Shown here in pieces: positions 44,685 to 54,888 of a stretch of 64,000 nucleotides of DNA. The translations under genes were made by a program, and so were the position numbers. The stretch covers positions 248,001 to 312,000 of the forward strand of contig JANBVO010000038.1 in assembly GCA_030052745.1 (NCBI GenBank). The letters are read 5' to 3'. The notes below the pieces were generated by a model, which saw nothing but the letters and a program-made list of their open reading frames with translations, did not search any database and had not been told where the DNA came from. The stretch comes from Pleurostoma richardsiae. Lineage: Eukaryota > Ascomycota > Sordariomycetes > Calosphaeriales > Pleurostomataceae. Numbering within the stretch: the stretch's first letter is position 1; the number at the start of each line of letters is the position of its first letter.

Positions 44685-47516
44685 TCAGCTCATCCCGTTA
44701 TAATCATCCATACCCCATAACCCGCCGTGCCCCGACATGGGGTCACCACCCATTCCATTCTGAGGATCGCCGAAGTAGAACCCGGTCGAGACAGTATCCC
44801 ACATGGAGGTGGTAGACGCCGCCCTATTCTCCTCGTCGTTCTGTTGTCTCCCCATGGAGCCATCGGCCGCCTCCCCGCTATAGACAGCCTCCGCCTCCTG
44901 CTTCGGCGAGATGTCGTCCTGCTGGACCATCTCGCTGAACATGCGCCAGCCCTGCCACCCGCCGGGGGCCTCCTCGTCGACCTCCATGAACGCCTCCTTG
45001 ACGGCGCCGAGCAGCGCGTGGTTCATGTTCGTGGTCCCCTGCGCCACGCCGCTGGCGGCGCTCAGCTCCGGAGGGGCCGCGAACCGCGATGTGTCTTCCA
45101 TCAGGACGCCGTCGAGCCCAGTCCCAGACGGTATGTCAGGAGAGCTGGACCCGGGGTCGGCACGGATGTTGAGCGGCCGGGGGACGCCGATCCTGCTGTT
45201 GGCGCGGCTCCGCGGCTGGTCCTGCCCGCCGCCGCCGCCGCCCCTCGTGGAGGCCCTCGGGTTGACGATGCTTCGGAGCAGGCTGCCCGAGAGGGCGTCG
45301 AAGATGTCGCGGTACTTGACGGCCCCGGGCCACTTCTCACCGAAGATGGTCAGGCACAGCGAGCAGGCGCGGGTGGCTTCGAGTGACTGGTAGGAGAAGA
45401 GCGAGGCATCGCGCCAGAGGCAGTACACCAGGGTCAGGCCCGCGATGAAGCACGAGTGCAGCGCCGTGATGGTGTAGCTCAGCGTCTTCTGCTGGTTCAG
45501 CCGCTTGTAGGCCGTGCAGACACTGGCCGCGGAGCGGGCACCAGCGATAAAGCGCGGATCGGTCGTGCTGAGTGTGGGGAGGAGGGCTGTGAAGAGGGAG
45601 AGGACTGTTTTGTGGTATTGGCTGAGATACTGTCAGTTGCACGTACATCAAAAGAGGGCGGGACTGGCCTACAGGTAGAAGAAGTCGTCGGAGTTATGAT
45701 GATAAGCATCGGCGGGATCGTACATCCATGTGGAATACCTGGACTCCCTGGGTGGCTTTGGGATCGTTCTGGCCCAGTTGTCCAGTTCGGTCCTCAGCGA
45801 CTCGACTTTTGCGTCGAGCCGGGCACGCTCAACCGGTTCGGTCGTGAAAACGTCCCTGTCAACCCGGAACACCGTCCGGTGGATCTTGGACTGAATCTGC
45901 CGGAGCCTCGTTATGTGGATGAATGGCAGCACGTTTGACCAGGCCTCAGCAGGAGGGCTACCGGACGAAGTGAGGTCCCAGAACTCGAGACTATCGGTTG
46001 GGAGCTAAGTGGTGGTCAGTAACATGTGGAAGAGCCTGGGAATAATTGCAGAAGGACAACCGACCTCGACGTTGATATCTCGATCCCCGATGGCGAAGGT
46101 CCGTCCAAGCAGCAAGCTAGTTGTCCTATCAAGACAATAACAAGCCCAGAACACACGGCGTCGGATTTCGAGGTCCCGCGGGTTATGGAACGGTGCACCG
46201 ACCGTACGCTTCCTGTGCAGGCCAAGCTCGATGCAGAGCGTTATAGCATATCGCACTTGAGACCAAGCTCCAGCCCCGTAAGGGGACCTCTGCCCGTGGA
46301 TAGCGAGTAAAACAAGGAACTGGACGGTAGCGAGGTTGTGCTGCTCCAGGATGTAGTCCATCGGCTCTACAGCAGCAGCGAAGTGACGCTGTGAGCGAGC
46401 AGTTAGCACCCCGGCCCGTACAAGATAGACAGATGGATACAAACCTGAGGGTCGACGTGACAAGGCTCCTTGATCAGCTGCAAGAAGCGGGCCGAGACAG
46501 CATAAATCAGGTGGAGTATGCTTCTTTGCAGAATGGGAAGAGCGCCAGGCTGGTCATACTGCTTATCGAAATAATGATAGTACAGCTTGCGATCCAGAAT
46601 AGGCCAGCGAGTGTGCAAGCGGTCAAAGAAGACGGAGAAGAGCGCCTGCGCTTGACTCCTCGAAGGGAACTCTGAGAGTGGCTCATCGAAACTTCGCGAT
46701 ATTGGAAGCTGTCCCAGCGACGGGCGAAGGACTTCTGGAGTGGTGGGCAGTGAGTGGCCTATGACAGGTGACTTGGATGACTTGGATGCTTTGAAGATGG
46801 AGGACTGGATCATCCGGGCGATGGTGGCACCTGAACTCGAGCCGATGTAGAATGGCTCCGGTGCCGTGTCAGTGGTCCCCGAGGCGCAGAGGGACAGATA
46901 GGCCACGCCATCAACGAGGGAGCTGCTGTCCTCCTCCGAGAAGGAGTCGTGAGACTGCCGACGAGGTTGGGCCCTCGGCGTCGCGAATGCATGGCCGCTT
47001 GACACAGGGGGACTGCTTGCGGTGGTTGCGGGTGGCTGGAAACCGGGACCGGCCGAGAAGTGGTCCTGTCCATACTCGGGCATACGTGCCTCGAGGAAGG
47101 CTATGCGCTCCTCGAGAGCGTTGATGTACCTGCCCCAAGACGTGAGTCGCATTCTCCGAGGATGGTGCATCGTCGCTTGGACTCACAGCGTCTTTCCTCC
47201 CGGGTAGCGGGGTCTCAGGGGGCGCTCATAGACGCACTGGACGTCGGCCTTGCGGCAGGACGTGCATTCAGGATTGCCGCCGTCACACTAGAACGGAGGA
47301 TTAGCCCAGCGTCCTGCATGAGAGAGACGAGACCTCGGCTTAGAGCTGGAACAAGGGCTTCGGTACTCTTTGCTTCCTCCGCTTGCAGCGCTGGCACGCT
47401 AGGGCAACTCGTCCCCGACGCGGGACTGCTGGGCCGCGCGACGATGCGGCTTCGGGACTTTCGGCGGGACCAGCGTCTCCGGCGACCTCAATCTCGTCCA
47501 TGTCAGGGAGCATCAT
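44685..47516 (-). CDS. Zn2Cys6 fungal transcription factor
   Basis: This is a DNA-binding regulator of the Gal4 type. Six exons (47516-47367, 47287-47187, 47129-46445, 46388-46065, 46004-45673, 45621-44685) encode 842 aa. The zinc cluster is CQRCKRRKQR|CDGGNPECTSC...C (C41, C44, C51, C58, C61, C68), with an intron between Arg50 and Cys51. A linker and a short coiled coil follow (YINALEERIAFLEARM). The central fungal-specific regulatory domain (about 210-560) contains FFDRLHTRWPILDR, QFLVLLAIHGQR, GLHRKR and RRRVFWACYCLDRTTSLLLGRTFAI. The C-terminal third is Gly/Asp/Asn-rich and could activate transcription. The start could be either of two adjacent ATGs (47516 or 47513). Placed between the PuuE-like and permease genes, it is probably the pathway-specific regulator of this cluster; that is inferred from position only. 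Confidence 0.92.
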
Positions 47517-48685
47517 TGTTCGGATATTGCACTCAATACCCGCTTCGACGGTGTGCGACGCTGACGTGCGGGCCCGGTGGGCCAGTTATGCTTAAGTCTT
47601 GTAGGAACCGGTATGCACGGAGTACAGGCACGTGTATTGATCTGGTGAAGAGACAAGGCTGGGTCCGTGTTTCCAAGTAAAACTAAAGCACAGAAGAAGA
47701 ATCTGATGTCATCTCCTCAGGCCCCGAATAGAAGGGGGCCGACGAGGGGTTCTGGGGAGATGAGGAGACCCCGTCCACCGTGACTAATGACTAGAACACG
47801 CGGAGCGATACGGGGACGGGGGTCTATCAGAGTGCTGACGGCGCGCATCTTAAGATGCACTACCCCGTGCTATTCTCACACCAAGTACTGCCCGGTGCTT
47901 TTAAGACCAGGCTACTTACAGTAGCCCGCGCACTCTAGGTACTCTAGGACCACCTCCTGAGTATAGTCACTCACCGTCGTCCTCAAAGCAAGAATCAACA
48001 TTCTATCTTGTCACCCTGGTCGTTCTGTCCATATGGTAGATACATTGTACGTTGGCTATTCGAGCTGTCCCCTGCTCTATATTCACCGTACACGGTGTCC
48101 CTCCGTGCCATATCCGGGAGACTGGGCACGCTAGGAGCAGGACCCGAAGCCAGTCGTGCGAGTGCCGTGAGCGGCGGCGACCTCCACCGCGCCGGCCCAC
48201 GACTCGCCATCGGCTGGGAATTGCCCGAAAAGTCGCCCCGCAGACTCTTATCTCTGGCCGTTGCGTTGCGCCAAGCGAGGATCCTAAGTCTTCCCAGGAC
48301 ATGCTGGACATCTGCAGGCGCCGGCGGGACCCGTCTCCACCTGCCAGGGCGGCTCTTATCAACGACCCAGGCACTGCGCGATCGGCTGAAATCCGCCCGT
48401 TAGCGGCACCGAAGCATCTGACGTGAGGCGGGACGCACTCCAGCAAGGTCGAGACCCGTCCGGCTGGGACGCCCATGCTGCTGCTGCACAGGCACTGCAA
48501 CATGGAGATACAGCCCGGCAAGGCTAATCCGTCGTGTTAGCCTTGCGAGGGCTGATGATATGTATACCTGGTCTTCACCGTCGCCCCATCACCCAGGTCT
48601 CCCAACTGCAACCGTGACAGGGACATAGTCGCTGCACAGTGAAGAGACCAGAAGAAGACACGCCCGGTAACCCTTGTCTGCCACG
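47517..48685. promoter_or_regulatory. Divergent promoter region of regulator and NCS1 permease
   Basis: This 1.17-kb stretch between two outward-facing genes contains HGATAR-type sites such as CTATCT near 48003, TTATCT near 48247 and TTATCA near 48357, about what chance would give. No zinc-cluster operator could be fixed by eye. The open frames inside lack domains. Confidence 0.4.
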
Positions 48686-50908
48686 ATGGTGTCTCGCAAG
48701 ACTCAACTGGCCGCGGCATTCCAGTCGCCTCAGGCCTTCCGCGAGTTCATCAGAGCCCCAAACTCGGCCGACGAGAATGGCTACGTCGTCGGCAACTCCA
48801 GATGGTCGAACAAGGACCTGGAGCCGAGTTCCCCCCGGCAGCGGACTTACACTTGGTATAACCTGCCTCTATATTGGGGCTTCACGTGCGTTGCCTCCTT
48901 TCTCAGCTCAGAGCGAGCGATCTCTCCATAAACTGGTCCCTAACAAGGTCTTCTCACAGAGTGTTTGGCCCGACGGGTTGGAATGTGGCTTCCAGCCTCA
49001 TCGCTACAGGCCTGGTTCGTCGTCTTCTCCTGCCCATGAGGCGAGCTGAGGGGAAAGCGCATCGCTGACCGGGAAGCAGACGTGGAAGCAAGCGTTCATC
49101 TCATGCACAATCGGCTCGTTTATCGCGGCCCTCGTGGTCATGGCCATGGCGAGACCGGGAGCCATGTACCATATCGGATAGTAGGGAACCCCTGAGGCAT
49201 TCTCGCCCCCTTTTAACCACTTGCGCTGACACGAGACAACAGCCCGGTCCTGGCGCGCTCGACTATGGGCATGTACGGCTCCTACTTCTTTATCTTCATC
49301 CGCGCAGCTGTCTGTATCATCTGGTACGGCATTCAATCATATTACTGCGCAAACCTCCTCTCGGTCTGTTTCAGATGCATGTTCGGCCACAAGGTAAGCA
49401 GTGGCGGTCTCCCATGGGCAGCTCTAATAGAGTTAACAATGTGTTGTAGTGGACAGACTTCCATAATGCCCTCCCTGCAAGTGCGAATGTCACGTCCCCG
49501 CTGCTGCTATGCTTCTTCCTGGTTTGGCTGATGGAACTGCCATTCGTGAGTGTTCACAGTCGTGTTTTCAAGGCCGTCTTCTAACATAACCCAGTGTTTC
49601 GTCCACCCAACAAAGATTCACTACCTCTTGTAAGCTGCTCCACAGTGGCTTTCCCCTTATCTTGCTCGTCTGAGGATCAACCCCTGAAAAGCCGCGTTCG
49701 GGTTTTCCGAAGGTATTACAAGAAGAATAATGGCTAACTTAGTCGTGCAGCACTGTCAAGGGATTCATCATGCCCGTCGCTACATTCGGCTTGTTTGGTT
49801 GGTGCATCTCACATGGTGCCGGCTTGTCGAGCCTAGACACCTTGTCCGCCGCCGGCGCCACCGCAGCTTCCAAGACTACGCTCGGATGGGCCGTCATGAG
49901 TGGCATTAATGTCATTATGGGAACTCTGTCTCCGATGTTGGTAAATCAGCCTGACCTTGCCCGTTACTGCAAGAAGCCACGAGACGCCGCGTGGCTGCAG
50001 GGTGCTGCAGCCTTCTTTTCCAAGGTGCTGGTCTACTTCTTGGGTCTGGCTTCGACCGCCTCAATCCAGGGGAAGTGGGGCAAGGCATACTGGAACATCT
50101 GGGATCTCCTGACAGCAAGTAAGTCAAAAAAGTCGCGACCCATCGAGACAAGGTTGTGATATTGACAAACGACGCAGTCCTGGACCACTACTGGACCGCG
50201 AGCTCCAGAACCGCTGTATTCCTCGTGTCGCTCTCGTTCCTCCTTAGCGCCTTCGGCACCAACTTCGGCGCCAACTCAATCCCCTTCGGCGCGGACGTGA
50301 CTGGGCTCTTCCCCAAGTACCTCACCATCCGCCGCGGACAGGTCCTGTGCGCCGTCCTGGGCGTCGCGGTCGTGCCCTGGAAGCTGCTCGCCAACGCGCA
50401 GACCTTCCTCTCCTTCCTGGGGAGCTACAACATCTTCATGGCCCCCCTGTGCGCCGTGATCCTCATCGACTACGCCTTCGCGCGCAGGGGCAACATCCAC
50501 GTGCCCTCCCTCTACGACGGCTCCCGGACGGGCCTGTACTGGTTCTGGTCCGGCGTCAACTGGCTGGGCGTGTTCGCCTGGTGCGGCGGCGTCGCGATGG
50601 GGCTGCCGGGCCTGGTCGCCACGTACCAGCCCCAGGCGGTCAGCCAGGCGGGCAAGAACATGTACAAGATGGGGTGGATCTTGACGTTCGTCACGTCCGC
50701 GACGGTGTACCTCGTGCTGACCACGGTGGTCAAGCTGAAGGTCTTCCCGGACAGCTACACCGGGCCAACTACGTTCGAGTACCTGGCCAAGGATGGGAGA
50801 GAAGGATTCCTCGAGGGCGAGAGGGGTGAGCTGTATGCCGTACCCTCGCCTGCGATGACGGATGACGAGTTCCGCGCGGACGAGAAGGATCGCAAGGCGG
50901 ATGCTTGA
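48686..50908 (+). CDS. NCS1 nucleobase/allantoin/hydantoin-type permease
   Basis: This is a proton- or cation-coupled transporter of the NCS1 family (Fur4/Dal4/Fui1/FurA-like, about 12 membrane helices) that takes up uracil, allantoin, uridine, thiamine or related heterocycles. Eight exons (48686-48885, 48960-49014, 49080-49180, 49243-49393, 49450-49545, 49595-49629, 49751-50118, 50178-50908) give 578 aa. Seen: SRWSNKDLEPSSPRQRTYTWYNLPLYWGFT; FGPTGWNVASSLIATGL (TM1); RPGAMYHIGYPVLARSTMGMYGSYF (family signature); IIWYGIQSYYCANLL; HPTKIHYLF; SPMLVNQPDLARYCKKPRDAAW, which is highly conserved; GANSIPFGADVTGLFPKYLTIRRGQ; and FMAPLCAVILIDYAF. The C-terminus is acidic and cytosolic. Among NCS1 proteins the Fur branch is most likely; the substrate cannot be fixed from sequence. 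It lies next to the amidase and regulator. Confidence 0.9.
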
Positions 50909-51587
50909 GACGGGAGAGATGGGCGTTCATTTGCTTGACGATTGCCCCCTTCCCCTAATACCTAGTAGCACAACTATCCACAGTTGCCCGCATCATAGAC
51001 GACAGCCGTAGCAACCCTAATGCTATCATACCCAACCCACATAATGTCTTACCACAACTGCCTGTTCTGCGGTGATAGTTGCCTGTCTGAAGACCCGCGT
51101 AGCGTGAGGTAGATAACAAGGGGAAAACACATGGGTGGTCCAATAGGACCGAATATCGCCAAGCATTGTCCGAAGGTGCTCATCTGCCAGAGTGCCGCTC
51201 CTCCATGAGGCGATTCAGAAGGGTACTGCCCCCTATCGGCTTGCAAGATGCCGTGGCGCGAGTCGGGTACTAGTAAGCGCTTATCTGCGGTGAAAGTTGA
51301 CACTCCACCACAAAACTAGTGACAAAAAGGCCCTTCGGGAATACCGTTCCGAGTCGTCGTTCTGCCGGCTCCAAGATAACGGCGGACATCGGCTGTGGAT
51401 CGGCGCTCCGAACCACGGAGGTGCCCCGACGACCTTGGCCGACTAACTATCAAAGAGCCGACGACCACAAAAAAGCATAGCAATGTCATGTAGCTGGCCT
51501 GACTTCCAGTCTTTGCACCGCCTAGTCGCTCCACATTGGTGGTAGTCCAGACCGGCTTTTTCTGAGTAATACACCAGACCATCGATC
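50909..51587. promoter_or_regulatory. Amidase promoter region with GATA-site cluster
   Basis: The stretch between permease and amidase holds five HGATAR motifs: TGATAG at 51073, AGATAA at 51111, TTATCT at 51281, AGATAA at 51374 and CTATCA at 51447. Roughly two would be expected by chance in this length. This fits nitrogen-regulated expression through a GATA factor, which is an inference. Confidence 0.5.
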
Positions 51588-53036
51588 ATGGAACCGTGGA
51601 GACTCACTGCTACGGAAGCTGCCGCCCTGATTCGGGAGGAGAAGCTGACCGTGGAGGCCTACGCGAAGTCGCTCCTGTCCCGCATCGAACAGAGAGACCC
51701 CGCGGTTCAAGCATGGGCATATCTGGACCCGGAGGCTGTTCTCAAGCGGGCAAGGGAGTTAGATGCTGTGCCTAAGGACCAGAGGGGCCCATTGCACGGG
51801 ATTCCGATCGGCGTTAAGGACGTTATATACACAAAAGGCACGTTGACAAGCCTACAGTGACCGCAAGGAATGGGTCCCAAGGCACCTGTAGCTAACCTCG
51901 TTCTATCAGACATGCCGACGCAACATAACTCGAAGATCTACGAGGATGATGCACCAAAAGTTGATGCTGGTTCTGTCCAGATTCTGCGCCATGCAGGTGC
52001 TCTGATATTTGGTTAGGACACTTCCCGGCAAGGAAGAGCGAGTATCGCCGCTGACACCGCATCAGGCAAGACCACGACGACGGAGTTCGCCGCCTCAACA
52101 GTCGGCCCCAAGACGCGCAACCCGCACGACCCGGGGCGCACCCCAGGAGGCTCGTCGTCGGGCTCGGGCGCGGCAGTTGGGGACTTCCAGGTGCCGATAG
52201 CGCTTGGGACGCAAACGGGCGGCAGCGTGATCCGTCCGGGCTCGTTCAATGGCGTCTATGCCATGAAGCCGACGTGGGGCGCCATCACCCGCGAGGGCCA
52301 AAAGATCTACTCCGTCAGCCTCGACACTCTGGGCTTCTACGCACGGAGCATCGCGGACCTGCAGCTACTTGCGAGCGTCTTCGCGGTGAAGGATGACGAG
52401 GAGCCGCCAGCCGCCCCGTTTGCCGTGAGGGGCGCCAAGTTCGCCATGGTGAAGACGATGATCTGGCCACAGGCCGGCCCGGGCACGGCGGCAGCCATGC
52501 AGCGCGCCGCAGAGCTCCTGCGCGAGGCGAGCGCCGAGGTCGAGGAGGTGGAGCTGCCGGGCGAGTTCGACGAGCTGCCGAAGTGGCACCGATGCATGCT
52601 GACGTGCGACGGGCGGGCGGCGTTCCTGCCGGAGCACCGCACGGCGCGGGACAAGCTGGACAACACACTGGCGGGCCACGTGGAGAACGTGCAAAAGTAC
52701 AGCCGGGCGGACCAGTTGGCGGCGTGCGACGGGATCGCGGCGCTGCGGCCCAAGATTGACGAGTTCGCGCGGGGGTACGCGGCGGTGGTCACGCCATCAG
52801 TGCCGGACGAAGCGCCGCTCGGGACGGGCAGCACCGGTAGCGCGGCGTTCAACAGCATATGGACGGCGCTGCACGTCCCAGTAGTCAACGTACCTGGCTT
52901 CAAGGGGGCGAGCGGCATGCCGGTCGGGGTGTCGCTCGTAGCCCCGCGGTTTAGGGACCAGCACCTCTTGGCTGTCTGTCAGGAGGTTGGGAAGATATTC
53001 GAAGGACAGGGAGGCTGGACCCGGCCGGTTTGGTGA
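51588..53036 (+). CDS. Amidase-signature hydrolase
   Basis: A serine hydrolase of the amidase-signature family that cleaves amide bonds. Relatives include acetamidase, allophanate hydrolase and GatA. Three exons (51588-51837, 51910-52011, 52066-53036) encode 440 aa. The Ser-cisSer-Lys triad is visible: Lys77 in GIPIGVKDV, Ser147/148 in GGSSSGSGAAVG and the nucleophile Ser171 in GTQTGGSV. Also seen are PTQHNSKIYEDD and the C-terminal NVPGFKGASGMPVGVSLVAPRFRD. Intron 1 uses a GC donor (AAAG|GCACGT) and CAG, giving TKDMPT. The only nearby GT alternative breaks the frame. It is shorter than allophanate hydrolase and lacks its C-terminal domain. Beside the NCS1 permease and PuuE-like gene it may hydrolyse a linear amide or ureide made by ring opening; this role is inferred. 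Confidence 0.9.
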
Positions 53037-54060
53037 ATTGACGAGTCGGGAATTGCTTCCCTTCCATAGATGTCCTTACTAGCTTAGAAGTGGCATGACT
53101 CCTCAACTTTGAGAGTCCGCTTTGCTTCTCAACGAGTGGCCCTTTTCATCCTACTTTATTGCAGTCATCACCAACGCTGGACCGGGCCATCAACTGGCGC
53201 ACTGGTCGGGGAGATGACGTGCATCAGGAGTGCCTTGAGAAGGCCTCTCGGTTTCGAATGGTCGACCTACAACGATGGATCTGGGAGCCGTGGGTATCAG
53301 CAAACTTGTAGTATCCTACCTGCACAAGTTATTTGCTGGCATCGGCAGGCAAATAGCTCTGTCTCAGCCGGTGGGAGAGAGAGGCTTTGACAGGAAACCC
53401 GTTATGCACATTCCCGTCTGATTTATCATTTACAGTCAACAAGAGATTTAAATTCAACAACCCGATAGAAGGAAAACTTACAGATAACGTTTTCACTCCA
53501 GACGGACGTAGTGATCATCTGAGGAAGTTATTTCTAAACTTTGACCATCGCGACTTCCGTTGATGTTGTTCCACGGAATGCAAGTTCCAAGCCAGGTACA
53601 GTACATGCAGGCACCTGACGACACTAATGCTCATCAGATCGAATTAAAGTTGTCCTGTGAACCTACTCGGTAGTGCCTTCCACCTGTCGTGCCCGCAAGT
53701 CTCCTTATATGTTCCGCAGAGGCCAATATTGACTCCATGTACTGAGACACGACCGTTCATGGATCAAGCAGTTCCTTCGATCATCAACTTCGTCTGAGAT
53801 CTGTCTGTCGTGTCCTCGCCTTCCGTGAACAAACGGAATCGAGGGGGCGGGAAGCGTTAAATGATCCGTGCGCCAACCCCGTTGGGAGATTCCGTCCCGA
53901 AAACCTGACGACGCCGTGCCCCGCGTCCGACTCGAGCGACAACTGACTGAGAACGATTAACGACAAACGACAGGCGGCGAATCGCCCTTGTCGATACCGC
54001 TGTCATTGCCGGTCGCGGGTCCCACTGTAAAATCTCAAGGACGGCAGTTCTAAGCTCACA
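53037..54060. other. Intergenic region after the amidase, no gene seen
   Basis: About 1 kb with only short open frames. An AT-rich patch lies around 53400-53540. Nothing recognisable. Confidence 0.45.
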
Positions 54061-54888
54061 ATGGAAGTGAGGGAGGATAATGGCCGCCGCATGAGGGAGG
54101 CGTAAGTGACATCGCCTCCATTTGTCTATGCCAGGTCAACCGCTGTCTGTCAGGGAGCTGCTGTGGGCTGCGCATATGAACCTCGGCCTGTCGAAGAGAT
54201 CTTGAAGCATGGCATGGCCATAGGTATAGAAATGAGGAAGAAGCAACGGCCTGGCCAGTTCGGCTGGTGGGGCGAAGCAGTGCCCCTATGGCCTCCGATA
54301 TGTCATTTGAGTTGGGATTCCCCGACAGCCTCAACTTACTGATCCACGCTACAGGAAGAGAATGCAAAGGGCGAAGCGATACTGCACTACACCGGCGAGT
54401 GCAGGCGACGACTTCTCATCTGTCCTAATTATTCAACTACAGTCGAGAGAAGTGAACTGACCTGGTACCCCATCTGCAATTTGAGCGTGCAGAGAAAACC
54501 AGGGCGCTACAAAATAAAGACGGAAATGACCACTGAAAACGCACAGACCTATGTGACGTTGACGGAGACGCCCCTGAACAATACTGGAAGAAGAGATAAC
54601 ATCACCAATAACCTCATCAAGCCGATGGTCACGAAGCTCCCTCTTTTCTTCCGCAACCAGAATCTTGCGGTGCATGTGGATGATGTTGAGCTAGCCAAAA
54701 TGGCCGAAGAGCGGTGTGAAGGTGTCCAGATTCGCCCAGGGGAGAGGTACGAAGTTGATATGGTGAGCGAGGTGAATAAGTTGTCGCAGGACACTCCGCT
54801 CCAAATGACGACGAGGAAAAGGCAACTCGGAAGAGAGCTAGGTGCGCCGCTGCCACAGCCAAGCCAGAAAAAGCGCACGGGGGTCTAG
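54061..54888 (+). CDS. Small hypothetical protein, three exons
   Basis: I do not recognise this protein. The model is 54061-54101, 54135-54279 and 54355-54888, giving 239 aa. It starts MEVREDNGRRMREA and continues STAVCQGAAVGCAYEPRPVEE, then HGMAIGIEMRKKQRPGQFGWWGEA. After the second intron come EENAKGEAILHYTGECRRR and a hydrophilic C-terminal region ending SQKKRTGV. No signal peptide, membrane segment or known motif is visible. The first intron (33 nt) would be unusually short. The second (75 nt) is a multiple of three and contains the only in-frame stop, which supports but does not prove splicing. The phases close. It could also be an untranslated or degenerate locus. Confidence 0.4.

Noticed and set aside
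44727-45386. 219-codon plus-strand frame
   Set aside because: Antisense to the C-terminal part of the Zn2Cys6 regulator.
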